Source: Tritrichomonas musculus
Lineage: Eukaryota; Parabasalia; Tritrichomonadida; Tritrichomonadidae
Direction of reading: 5' to 3'
Length of the DNA: 64,000 nucleotides
Assembly (NCBI GenBank): GCA_039105265.1
Contig: JAPFFF010000001.1
Coordinates: 9,734,001 to 9,798,000 of the forward strand
Part shown: positions 9,135-19,900 of the stretch, in pieces
How the letters are laid out: every line of letters starts with the position of its first letter
How positions within the stretch are numbered: the stretch's first letter is position 1
Notes under the pieces: model-generated
Databases searched by the model: none
What the model saw: the letters and a program-made list of their open reading frames with translations, nothing else
What the model was told of the DNA's origin: nothing
Program-made: the position numbers and the translations under genes

Positions 9135-11724
9135 TCAGCTTTTAAATACAGCTAACGTGGATTCGTTGATGATACCAGTTATGATACCCACTGTCATACG
9201 ATTTATTTTTGAGGTTATCGCAGTCTCGCCAGTGAGTATTTTCAATTTATTATCAGCGTTATAAATAAATACCTCCAATGGAATAGCATGAGGAGTCCTC
9301 AACCTTAACCATGTAGTCCCCATGGGTGGCGAATGTGATACAATTATTGGCTTCATCGATTCTCACGCATATACCAACATACTCCTTCCAGGTGCCTGTG
9401 GTCTTCACACTACATATGCAATCAGTGGTGTCTGCTTCAGTGCTAGGTACCCAGTTCGAATCCTCACGATGATACACCTTACCGGTCATATATACAGGAG
9501 CTCCAATAACGAAATCGGCGATGGTGTTAACCAATGACTCGATTGGGGAGTAGTGGGTGATGGTATTTGAACCATTGGATGTTATCTTACCGTTAACATT
9601 TAAATTAGAATCAATTATTGTTGTTCTTGCAGAACCAAACATTTTAAAAGATTGAAATTTATAACCGCCAACATATATTTCCAAATTCCCACTATTAGCA
9701 GCTTTTGGTGAACTATATGAAAATGTATTATCATATCCAAATCTAATTGAAGTATCAAAATTAGCATCAACAGAACTAAATAAACTTGCAATATTACTTT
9801 CTGTACTATTAATTGATAATGAACCAGATGAGAGTTTTGCTACATATTTATTATCACATTCTGATTTAGTATAATAATCGTTTATTTGACTTTTAAATAC
9901 AACTCCAGATAATATTAATGAAGCTAGATTAGTTATTGGTTTCTCATTTTTTTCGAATATACCATATAATTCATTATAATAAAACCTATCGAAATCAGTA
10001 GTTTTTGGTGAATCATTTATTAAATCAGCTGAAGTATAAACATTGTTTGTTAATAATTCATTTAATGAACTCTTCAATGCAAAGTTATCATTCACATATT
10101 TCACCGAAGTAATCATATTATCGTTCACAGGTTGGTTGCTGATTAATGTGATAGATGCATAATATATATTAGTCAATGTATCATCCTCAGCTCTCAATGA
10201 AACAAGATGAGTGATACAATGAATATCTATTGATTCGTTCGCCTCACTTGTTTTATATAGGATATTTGTACCATTTCGTCCAGAATAAGTATATTCAGCT
10301 TCTTCATACGTTTTATCGGGTGGTGAAAAAGTTCGTGCGTTTTAAATAACTCTTTCAATTATAGACAATTTTTATAATTCTTAGGTTATTAAAATACTAA
10401 TTTATTTGCTTTAGTTTTTTATTTGAAAATATTGTTTCTTTATCAAGCAAACACAGAAATATTATGAATTTAAAAAACATAGGCCAAATAAATTGTTTCA
10501 AAAATGAAAGTTTGTAAAATAATAATATAACTTCACATATAGTTAATATTCTCATATTATTAATATACTATGACATTTATTACTTATAACTATATATCAA
10601 ATGTTTCGATTATATAGTTTTAAATATATTAAATTTTATTTTTTAAAAAAACCAAACAATAGTGAAGTGAAAAAAATTGGAAAAAAACCTAAATTAAATT
10701 GGTGAAATAAATTAGATTTAATATAATTATTTTTATGTTATTATATATATATTATTTATTTATTGTTTTGGAAGATTTATTATTTGTTCATTGATTTATG
10801 GTTGCTATTAAATAGCATATATAATAAAAACTATATGAACCATCATTTTAAACACTGGTAAAAATCGAATCAATATTTAATATAATATTGCACAACTATA
10901 CTTAAATAATTATCAAAATAGTTTCATATGAATATCATTCTACTCAAAAAAAATTGTATCAGTTTTATTTTATCAAAAATTAGTTTTCTCACAATTTTTG
11001 ATATTGAATTTAAATATATTGTTTTGTTTCTTCTTTTGGTCATTTATGCAAATGATAATGTAATAATTGATTTATAAACATAAATAAATATTATGATATA
11101 AAAATAAATCGAATTTTTCTTTTAAATATCTAGTTATATTAATCATTTTTCTTTAACATTGCTTTTTTACCTATATCATCAAAAGATTATTTTATTTGCC
11201 ATCACCAAGGTAGCTCGAATATAACTTATATCAATATAAATTAATCAAATAATATTATACATATTTATGATAAAATAATGAAAAAAATATTTTGAATTCA
11301 TAGAATTATTACATCAAAAATGGATTAAAAATCAGTTTTGAAAGATATTTTGTAAAAAAATTAGGGGTACTTTTTTTGAAACAATAATATGGTAAGGTTC
11401 TAATTGATACCGAATCTTTAAAATTTACTAGCATATTATATACTTCATATAGTTTATTTATATATGATAAATTAATAATTTCATTTGATATTCAGTGAGT
11501 TTTACAAATCGCACGAACTTTTTCACCACCCGATATCATCAGCATTTCGTTTGAATTTGACAATAATATTTTTGGTAGTGAATATTACACGTACTTGTTC
11601 CTCAGTAACTATACAACCATTATTATTCTGTGTACATTGAAATGTGATTTGTTTTTGACTTTCATCAGAAACATTCAAGTCTTAACCACCTAATTTTATT
11701 GACACAAAAAAGTACTCAATTGAC
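9135..11724 (-). pseudogene. Polinton fibre-like gene of fossil A, split by a DNA transposon
   Basis: Minus-strand surface or fibre-like gene, broken, with a 1218-bp element nested at 10316-11533. The last about 150 residues (THYSPIESLVN, VIGAPVYMTGKVY, TTDCICSVKTTG, KEYVGICVRID, THGDYMVKV) closely match the end of the 991-residue fibre of the whole element. The part before it has short repeated blocks (KYVNDNFALKSSL, YYTKSECDNKYVAKL) like those of phage and Polinton tail-fibre shafts, but differs from the whole element's shaft. Host attachment is an inference. Confidence 0.7.
10316..11533. mobile_element. mariner/Tc1-type non-autonomous DNA transposon (1218 bp)
   Basis: The 24-base ends are perfect inverted copies: the left end starts TCGGGTGGTGAAAAAG and the right end is its reverse complement (11510-11533). 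Each end is flanked by TA (10314-10315 and 11534-11535), the target duplication of the mariner/Tc1 superfamily. The interior is very AT-rich and has no coding frame of note, so the element is non-autonomous. It lies inside the fibre gene of fossil A and is therefore younger than that Polinton. Confidence 0.85.
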
Positions 11725-12060
11725 ATATTGGGATTCAATGGAATTAAACACAACCGTATAATTCGTGGATTAGCATTCTATTATCTCTACAAAGCTTTCC
11801 TACAAAACGGATTACTGGCTGATCTTTATCTCGATTTTGACAAAAATATTGACCAATTTGAGGCAATTAAGCAGTTCCTTCAAGATAAAGCCCGAAACGA
11901 GCGCCTCGAATATGGTCATTTTCTCGATCAACCATCTGCCCCTCAAAAAGTGGAGAAAGAAGAAATTGAATATGAGTAAGAATATATACTCGAGGAGGAA
12001 GAAGAAGAAACACCAGATGACTTTAAAAAAGATCCGGATTATAAACTTTAAAATAATCCA
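11710..12060 (+). pseudogene. fragment of an unknown Polinton-associated gene
   Basis: Plus-strand frame starting divergently from the fibre gene, as the 840-residue gene does in the whole element, but its sequence is unlike that gene. It encodes a hydrophobic helical stretch (LAFYYLYKAFLQNGLLADLYLDF) followed by a very acidic tail (runs of glutamate, then TPDDFKKDPDYKL). There is no good ATG. I recognise no family; it looks like a broken piece. Confidence 0.4.
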
Positions 12061-12109
12061 CTCAATATAGGTTTTAAGTAAACCACACAATTAAAAACTT
12101 TTTCTATAG

Positions 12110-12255
12110 ATTTTTTTAGAAAACGATACGGGACCTACTTCTGTAGGGAACGCGTTGAGAGGAATCCTGAGAGCAAGCCCAGTGGAAGATCATTAATGGG
12201 AGTGGGGGATCATACCTAACAGGGTGGAGCTGAGGTCGCGGATGGGAGATATTTT
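12110..12255. other. GC-richer island, possible structured RNA
   Basis: About 140 bases with much higher GC than the flanks. It contains short complementary blocks (for example GGGACCTAC-ttct-GTAGGG at about 12129-12150) and is bordered by T-rich runs on both sides. No open frame fits. A GAGAGCAAGCCC block faintly recalls a conserved part of RNase P RNA, but I cannot match the other conserved regions. A Pol III type RNA gene is possible and unproven. Confidence 0.35.
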
Positions 12256-12415
12256 TCTCAATATATAACTTCTGACTTTAAATTTTTTTGAGAAAATAGA
12301 TATCTTATTTTTCTATTTTTTTAAAAAAAGGAATTATTAGCATTTGTTTCAACATTTTATAATTGTCTCAAAGGTTTGTTATGCTTTTCAAGTAGTTTTC
12401 TTTAATTAAATATTA

Positions 12416-12474
12416 CAAATTTCACGTAGCACTTTTTGAGAGCGAAGCTCTCAAAAAGTGCTACGTGAAATTTG
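12416..12474. repeat. 59-base perfect hairpin, 28-bp arms, GAA loop
   Basis: The two 28-base arms are exact reverse complements around the three-base loop GAA at 12444-12446. The inner arm reads CACTTTTTGAGAGC. Related CTTTTTGAG arms recur in the next hairpin and at 13892. Confidence 0.95.
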
Positions 12475-12492
12475 AAAATCTCTGAATTGGTT

Positions 12493-12525
12493 TCACTTTT
12501 TGAGTTTTTCTCACTCAAAAAGTGA
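12493..12525. repeat. hairpin with 13-bp arms, 7-base loop
   Basis: Arms TCACTTTTTGAGT and its reverse complement; they share the CACTTTTTGAG core with the hairpin at 12416. Confidence 0.9.
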
Positions 12526-13425
12526 CCATTCAAGAGATTTACATTTTCGTTTTTCACCTTTTCTTTTTCACCTTTTTTTTTTTTAGAAAAATTTCATTGT
12601 TCAAAAAATTGAATAAATTTGTGTTTATTAGTGGACTTCGTAAATAACTTTTTTTTCAAGAAAAAAACACTTTTTTTTAAAAAAGTTCACTTTTTCATAA
12701 TATAACAATTTTTTTTCCGAAAAAGTATGTTTTTCTTGAATAAATCATATTTACCGTAAAAGCTATTTTTTCATAAAAAAAGGTGTTTTTTCTCGATATC
12801 CAGAATTATTTTCAAAAAATCCTTTTTAACCAAAAATAATATTCTGCCGAAAGAACAATTTAGATCAGGTGGAGAACAATGAAACAACTTTAGCTGGGAT
12901 TTGTTCCATTTGCGTAAATTGATATTTTATTTGGTAAAACATCTATTTGGTATCTAAAGATATGAAGAAAAGAATCAAAGAGGTAAAATATAATACGTTA
13001 AATTAAAATTTTAAACTTTTTCAAAATATTTCTCTCAATTTTTTGAGATTTTCAAATATTGATATCTCCAAATATTAAAGCTATATCCATTTTTTTAATG
13101 CTAATATTTTTATATTTTTTGAATATATAAAATTTTATTTAATATTTAAGATCGATTTATGAGAAAGTGAATTTCCGAAAAACAAGCTTTTTCGGAAAAA
13201 ACTCAGTTTTATAGAAAAAGTTTGTTTTATTATAAAAAAGCATTTTTTTCCCAAAATCATAAAGAAATCTCAAATAAGTTAGTTTTTTTCATATGAATTT
13301 TTATTTAGGGTGGCACTGGGTGGGCCAAAATTAAGAAAATGGGTCAAAAAAAAGTAAACATTTGGGTCACCATTTATCCTCTCAATTATTTGAATTGAAC
13401 ACGATTAAATTAGGTCAAATAATTG

Positions 13426-13426
<1 letters not shown>

Positions 13427-13469
<43 letters not shown>
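13427..13469. repeat. 43-base T homopolymer
   Basis: Uninterrupted run of T inside the hAT-like element. Confidence 0.9.
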
Positions 13470-13471
<2 letters not shown>

Positions 13472-13891
13472 TTTGTGAAAATAATTGCGTGAGTGTGTGC
13501 GAAGAAAAAAATTTAAAATATTGATCGGCATGGTTAATTATTCTACCATAAAAAAAAGTTATTTTTTATATGAAAAAAAAATATATGGTATAAAGTTAGT
13601 TGAAAAACTAGTCGACATCATCGAACATTTTGTGTAATTTTTTAGAAAACTTTAGAAAATCTTTTTTGAATTAATTTTTTATCTGCTCTCTTTCAATAAA
13701 ATCTGAATTTCAAAAGTATAAAAATTTAGTTTTTTTTCAATTTTTTAATAAAATTATACATAAAAAGTTTATTTTTTTTTTAAAAAAATAAAAATGAATT
13801 CAAAAAGATTAATATCAGATATTTTTAATAGTGGAAATGCTATACTCAAAAAGTTGCAAAAAAGAGAATCAAAAATAAATTATTAAGTAGC

Positions 13892-13914
13892 TTTTTGAGG
13901 CTTCGCCTCAAAAA
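13892..13914. repeat. hairpin with 10-bp arms, TTC loop
   Basis: Arms TTTTTGAGGC and GCCTCAAAAA around TTC. Same three-base-loop design as the hairpin at 12416 and many in the Polinton. Confidence 0.9.
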
Positions 13915-15456
13915 ATGGGTGGGACACTCTTTTTTTGTCCTCAAAAAGTTTCAAAATCTCTTCGAATTTTAGGTTTTATTTGGTGATTTTAATAAATTTT
14001 CTTACCCATTTAATAATCTTTAAATTGGTCATTGAAACCAATCAAAAAACTTAATATTCATCGAGTTTTTTTTGACTTCACATACTAATAGATCTCTCTT
14101 CGTAAGAGATATCCTTCAAAACTACTAATACTATTTGATTTTATACATATGCATTATACATTATAAAACATAAATATTTATAATTACTTTGTAGTTAGTC
14201 CAAAAAAGTTAATATAATAATTATTTTTAAGTTTTTTCGATACATGATCTTTTCTAACTTTTTATTTTGTAATATTCGATTTCTTCTTTTAATGCTCAAT
14301 AAAATGATATATTTTGTTTGAACATAACTTCAAAGATAAAGTTTAGTTTGAAAAATGAATTCAAAAAGTTGAATTAATAAACGGAATGATTCAATTTTCG
14401 GCGGTTAGAAAATTAATTTTAAACGATCAAACTCAATATTTTTGCTTTAAAATATATTATAAGAATAGGGAATATTATTTAAAATGAGGTTCCGCCATTT
14501 ATAAAATCAAAAAATTCAAAATGACCATTTTTTACCCAAATTATTTTTTATGGAAAATAAAATGCGATTATCTAATTCACCTTTGATGATTTTGATTTTT
14601 TAAATAGTAAATTATATGTAGCTATTAAAAATCTATCTAAATATAAAATAACTGGAAAAAGTCTTGGATGGCTTACACATCTCAAAAAGCTACTTAATAA
14701 TTTATTAAATAAAATTTAATTTTATCTTGTATAAAAAAGCATGAATTCATAATATTCAACAAGGAAATGATGTTTATCATAATTATATATATCAGTTATT
14801 ATTATATACTATGTAAACAAATAAATAAAATTTGGCCCATTTTGGCCCAATTATAAATGGATGGGTCAACCAAATATCGTCTGAAATCTTCAGAAAATTA
14901 TCCCAAAAATTTTGGGCTAAAATGGGCCAAGTTGGGCCAAAATGGGCCAATTTTTTTTTTTTAAGCATATATATAAATTATTAATAATGTATACCTATAT
15001 TTATAATATACATTACTATATTGTTTAATATCATAACTATAATGCTTTTTATATAAGATATATTTATTTTTTTAATTATTAATTTTTGTGAAAATAAAAA
15101 TTATTCTTCTATGAAAAGTAAAAGACAATTTGAATGAAAATTTTTATTTTAAAAGATAAATTTATCTCTTCCATTCTATGTAAATCATTAATTTTTTCAT
15201 ATATATTTAAATAAATAATCTGATAGCGATTTGTAAATTGATAATTTATAACTTTATATATAGAATCAAAACAATTTGAATTGGCCCACGTTGTGACACA
15301 TTAAACCCACATTTTGGCCCACATTTTTTAAAAAATGCACATTTGGGCAAATTTGACCACCCTATTTTTATTCTAAAAAAACAAACTTTTGTATAATAAA
15401 ACTGACTTTTTCTCTAAAAAAAGAGTTTATTAAGCACATCCCTATTAATCCGAAAA

Positions 15457-15474
15457 AACGTTATAAATTGGATT
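15457..15474 (+). promoter_or_regulatory. candidate upstream element of the methyltransferase gene
   Basis: AACGTTATAAATTGGATT lies 12 bases before the ATG. A very similar block, TACGTTAATTAGGATT, lies at 16934-16949, 4 bases before the start of the next host gene. The shared core is ACGTTA followed by ATTRGGATT. A start-site or promoter element is an inference from two cases. Confidence 0.35.
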
Positions 15475-15486
15475 GAAAAATTGTTA

Positions 15487-16689
15487 ATGGCTGATAATCT
15501 TCGGAAAAAGCCTCGTGTTTCTTATTGTGAGCTTGATAGTATAGAAGGTCTTTCATCTGATAGTGAAGGTTATATATTTTCTTCTTTTGAAGATAGCAAA
15601 AAAACAAAAAAGCAATCTATAAAAGCTAAAAAAGATGATGAAGATTGGGGAGCCGGAAAGCATTTAGCTGCAAAAGATGCTTTGCGTAAACAAAAACGAA
15701 AAGCCGGTGAAAGTTTATTTGAAGATATAAATTATGAGATTATGGAAAGAAATCGAAAAAAAATCAATGACCCTTCTCTAGAAATAAATCCTTTAAACGA
15801 ATCATGTCCTTTCATTCCATATGAGCATGTTTTGGAAAAAATAAATAATCCAAAAGAATTATTTCATCGTTGCAACTGTTTCAATACTTTAATGCCAGAA
15901 TATATTCCAACATCACCTCACAAACTACAATATTTTGGAATTAATAAAGAAGAGTCGCTTTTTGATGAGCACCAATTATCAAAAATGTCAGAAGAAGAAT
16001 TAGAGCAAGCGGCTTCTGAAATCGAGGAACAACTTCAAGCATTATCAAACATAGATGTTGATGTGTGCTATCTTGTTTCGCCTTTTGATGAAAATTTAAA
16101 AAATTCTATAGCAATAAAAGCAAATGTATTAAATTTTGATTGGAAAGGTCTTGGTAGTCAATATCAATTTGATGTTATATTAATGGATCCGCCTTGGCGA
16201 ATACAATCTTCTCAAATGACAAGGGGTGTTGAGCTTGGATATGAACAATTAACAGACGAAGAAATTATGTCTATGCCATTGCATTTGGTTCAATCAAACG
16301 GGTTTCTTTTTATGTGGGTTGTTGCATCAGAATATTCTAACGGTCTTAAAATGCTAGAAAACTGGGGCTATCAGCCGATTAATGGAGTAAGTTGGGTAAA
16401 AACAAGTCGAAGAGGAATATATCATCCATCCAATGGATACTATCTTCAACACACCAAAGAATCACTCCTTGTTGGAGTAAAAGGAAAAGGTGCCAATTAT
16501 ATGAGATCTAATGAATTTACAGATTTAATAGTTCAGCCAAGAAACCTGAGGCAAAGCCATAAACCAACAAAATTATATAAGATCATCGAAAATATGTTTC
16601 CTGGAGGAATGTTCCTTGAAGTTTTTGCTCGTCCACATAATCTTCGTGAAAATTGGATTTCTCTTGGGCTTGAACTCCCTTCACAATAA
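15487..16689 (+). CDS. MT-A70 family N6-adenine methyltransferase
   Basis: The 400-residue protein transfers methyl from S-adenosylmethionine to the N6 of adenine in RNA or DNA. The first about 120 residues are charged with basic nuclear-signal-like runs (RKKPR, KKTKKQSIKAKK). The MT-A70 domain fills about residues 215-395: catalytic DPPW at 234-237, GFLFMWV, a WGYQPINGVSWVKT segment, HTKESLLVGVKG, then SHKPTKLYKIIENMFPGG and EVFARPHNLRENWISLG. The intact DPPW indicates an active METTL3- or MTA1-like subunit, not a METTL14-type partner. I chose the ATG at 15487. RNA versus DNA target cannot be decided here. It is a host gene on the same strand as the next gene. Confidence 0.92.
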   Translation: MADNLRKKPRVSYCELDSIEGLSSDSEGYIFSSFEDSKKTKKQSIKAKKDDEDWGAGKHLAAKDALRKQKRKAGESLFEDINYEIMERNRKKINDPSLEINPLNESCPFIPYEHVLEKINNPKELFHRCNCFNTLMPEYIPTSPHKLQYFGINKEESLFDEHQLSKMSEEELEQAASEIEEQLQALSNIDVDVCYLVSPFDENLKNSIAIKANVLNFDWKGLGSQYQFDVILMDPPWRIQSSQMTRGVELGYEQLTDEEIMSMPLHLVQSNGFLFMWVVASEYSNGLKMLENWGYQPINGVSWVKTSRRGIYHPSNGYYLQHTKESLLVGVKGKGANYMRSNEFTDLIVQPRNLRQSHKPTKLYKIIENMFPGGMFLEVFARPHNLRENWISLGLELPSQ

Positions 16690-16953
16690 TTTTTTCATAT
16701 GTGAAATAGGCCGTTGTTTTGTTTTGCTTAGTATGAATATAAATAAAAATTGTTATTATTGACATATTGGAGAATTTTTGTTTTTTCAATTTAGGAACGT
16801 TTATAATTTTTTAACTCTCAAATAGAATCATTTTATATGTTTGAATATGACTCTGAAAATATTCTATTTAATTCTCTTTTTTATCAATTCAAAAAATATA
16901 AAATCCATATAAATAAAAACGTTTAACGAAAAATACGTTAATTAGGATTATAT
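16690..16953. other. short host intergenic spacer
   Basis: About 260 AT-rich bases holding the 3' end of the methyltransferase gene and the ACGTTA-ATTAGGATT block at 16934-16949 just before the next start. No other feature seen. Confidence 0.6.
16934..16949 (+). promoter_or_regulatory. candidate upstream element of the SHIPPO-repeat gene
   Basis: TACGTTAATTAGGATT, 4 bases before the ATG; related to 15457-15474. Confidence 0.35.
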
Positions 16954-19900
16954 ATGACTCTAGTTGCTCGTGTTCTTGGAAATCCTAGAGCCAATCCAGG
17001 ACCAGGAACATATAATGAAACTGACTTAAATAATTACAAACCAAAAAGTCCAGAATATACTATAAAGGGAAGATACGAATCTCCAATTCGACCATCTACA
17101 GCACCATATCGTGATATAGGAAGTACTGTCGGTGAAGGGCCAAAGATTTCATTGTCATCAAGACATAAAGAAGGAGACATTCCACAAACGCCAGGACCAA
17201 ATTACGTTCCTCCACCACTTGGAGCAGACGCACAAAAGAATTCACTTTCATATCGCCACTCAGAAGCACGCGATTCGAGGCTTGACAATCCAGGTCCAGG
17301 TGCATACAACATTGAACCTAAATTTGCTAATGATGCGAACAAATACACATTACATCAACGAACAGGCAAGAATGATGACACGACTATTGGTCCAGGTCCA
17401 GCTGCATATTCTCCAAATACTGATGCTGTTAAAAAACGCGCACCCTCTTCTACAATGCACATTCGTCCAAAAGATTCGGATATTGCAGTTACACCAGGTC
17501 CATCAGATTATCAAATCAACCGTGACCTTGGAGGAACAGCACCGACTATGCATGTTCGTCCAAAGGATTCGCAATCATATGTCACTCCAGGTCCAGGCGC
17601 TTACACACCAGGTGAAGAAAATCTTCCAACAGCACCTAAATACACAATGAAATCACGTCATGAGTCGCCAGAACGACCTCTTACAGCACCATATCGAGCA
17701 CTTCCAACGACCGTTGGAGAAGGACCAAAGATTGCATTAGCATCAAGGCATAAAGAAAGTGATATTCCACAGACGCCAGGACCGAATTACATTCCTCCAC
17801 CACTTGGAGCAGACGCACAAAAGAATTCACTTTCATATCGCCACTCAGAAGCACGCGACTCGAGGCTTGACAATCCAGGTCCAGGTGCATACAACATTGA
17901 ACCTAAATTTGCTAATGATGCGAACAAATACACATTGCATCAACGAACAGGCAAGAATGATGACACGACTATTGGTCCAGGTCCAGCTGCCTACTCACCA
18001 AACATGGATGCTGTCAAATCAAAAGCTCCGTCTTCTACAATGCACATTCGTCCTAAAGACTCAGATATTGCAGTTACACCAGGTCCATCCGACTACCAAA
18101 TCAATCGTGACCTTGGAGGAACAGCACCGACTATGCATGTTCGTCCAAAGGATTCGCAATCATATGTCACTCCAGGTCCAGGCGCTTACACACCAGGTGA
18201 AGAAAATCTTCCAACAGCACCTAAATACACTATGAAATCACGTCATGAGTCGCCAGAACGACCTCTTACAGCACCATATCGAGCACTTCCGACAACCGTC
18301 GGAGAAGGACCAAAGATTTCACTTGCGTCAAGACACAAGGAAGGAGACATTCCACAGACGCCAGGACCGAATTACATTCCTCCACCACTTGGAGCAGACG
18401 CACAAAAGAATTCACTTTCATATCGCCACTCGGAAGCACGCGACTCGAGGCTTGACAATCCAGGTCCAGGTGCATACAACATTGAGCCTAAATTTGCTAA
18501 TGATGCGAACAAATACACATTGCATCAACGAACAGGCAAGAATGATGACACGACTATTGGTCCAGGTCCAGCTGCCTACTCACCAAATACAGATGCCGTC
18601 AAGAAGAAAGCTCCATCGGCTACAATGCACATTCGTCCTAAAGATGCTAATATTGCAGTTACACCAGGTCCATCCGACTACCAAATCAACCGTGACCTTG
18701 GAGGAACAGCACCGACTATGCATGTTCGTCCAAAGGATTCGCAATCATATGTCACTCCAGGTCCAGGCGCTTACACACCAGGTGAAGAGAATCTTCCAAC
18801 AGCACCTAAATACACTATGAAATCACGTCATGAGTCGCCAGAACGACCTCTTACAGCACCATATCGAGCACTTCCAACGACCGTTGGAGAAGGACCAAAA
18901 ATTGCATTAGCATCAAGGCATAAAGAAAGTGATATTCCACAGACGCCAGGACCGAATTACATTCCTCCACCACTTGGAGCAGACGCACAAAAGAATTCAC
19001 TTTCATATCGCCACTCAGAAGCACGCGACTCTCGACTTGACAATCCAGGTCCAGGTGCATACAACATTGAACCTAAATTTGCTAATGATGCGAACAAATA
19101 CACATTACATCAACGAACAGGCAAGAATGATGACACGACTATTGGTCCAGGTCCAGCTGCCTACTCACCAAACATGGATGCTGTCAAATCAAAAGCTCCG
19201 TCTTCTACAATGCACATTCGTCCTAAAGACTCAGATATTGCAGTTACACCAGGTCCATCCGACTACCAAATCAATCGTGACCTTGGAGGAACTAAGCCAA
19301 CAATGCATGTTCGTCCAAAGGATTCACAATCATATGTCACTCCAGGTCCAGGCGCTTACACACCAGGTGAAGAGAATCTTCCAACAGCACCTAAATACAC
19401 TATGAAATCAAGACACGAACAAGCAGAGAAGCCGTTGGCAGCACCATATCGAGCACTTCCAACGACCGTTGGAGAAGGACCAAAGATTTCACTTGCGTCA
19501 AGACACAAGGAAGGAGACATTCCACAGACGCCAGGACCGAATTACATTCCTCCACCACTTGGAGCAGACGCACAAAAGAATTCACTTTCATATCGCCACT
19601 CGGAAGCACGCGACTCGAGGCTTGACAATCCAGGTCCAGGTGCATACAACATTGAGCCTAAATTTGCTAATGATGCGAACAAATACACATTGCATCAACG
19701 AACAGGCAAGAATGATGACACGACTATTGGTCCAGGTCCAGCTGCCTACAATCCTAACACAGATGCCGTTAAAAAGAGGGCTCCCTCGGCGACAATGCAC
19801 ATCCGTCCTAAAGATTCGGATATTGCAGTTACACCAGGTCCATCCGACTACCAAATCAACCGTGACCTTGGAGGAACTAAGCCAACTATGCATGTTCGTC

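Larger units (their letters stand above)
792..12060. mobile_element. Polinton (Maverick) fossil A, broken and rearranged
   Basis: This stretch carries Polinton parts: two copies of a KilA-N gene, two copies of a small DNA-binding-like gene, polymerase N-terminal-like and C-terminal pieces, and a fibre gene. Each is recognisable by similarity to genes of the whole element at 27288-49479. It is clearly old: it has many breaks (more than ten), a large inverted duplication, and a nested DNA transposon at 10316-11533. I could not find its terminal repeats, so the outer limits are approximate. Gene order differs from the whole element (KilA-N and the small gene lie upstream of the polymerase on the same strand), so it belongs to another Polinton subfamily. 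Confidence 0.75.
12256..13297. other. AT-rich intergenic region with hairpins
   Basis: No gene seen. Contains the two hairpins listed below and many T or A runs. Confidence 0.6.
13306..15364. mobile_element. hAT-like non-autonomous DNA transposon (2059 bp)
   Basis: The ends are TAGGGTGG and CCACCCTA, a typical hAT terminal pattern. They are flanked on both sides by the same 8 bases TTTTTATT (13298-13305 and 15365-15372), the duplication size of hAT elements. Both subterminal regions and the inside near the right end hold many copies of TGGGCC(A) in both directions, like the subterminal binding repeats of hAT transposases. No transposase frame is present. The AT-rich flank lowers the weight of the duplication somewhat. 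Confidence 0.7.

Noticed and set aside
12110-12255. Assignment as RNase P RNA
   Set aside because: Only one short block is similar; the other conserved regions could not be found.
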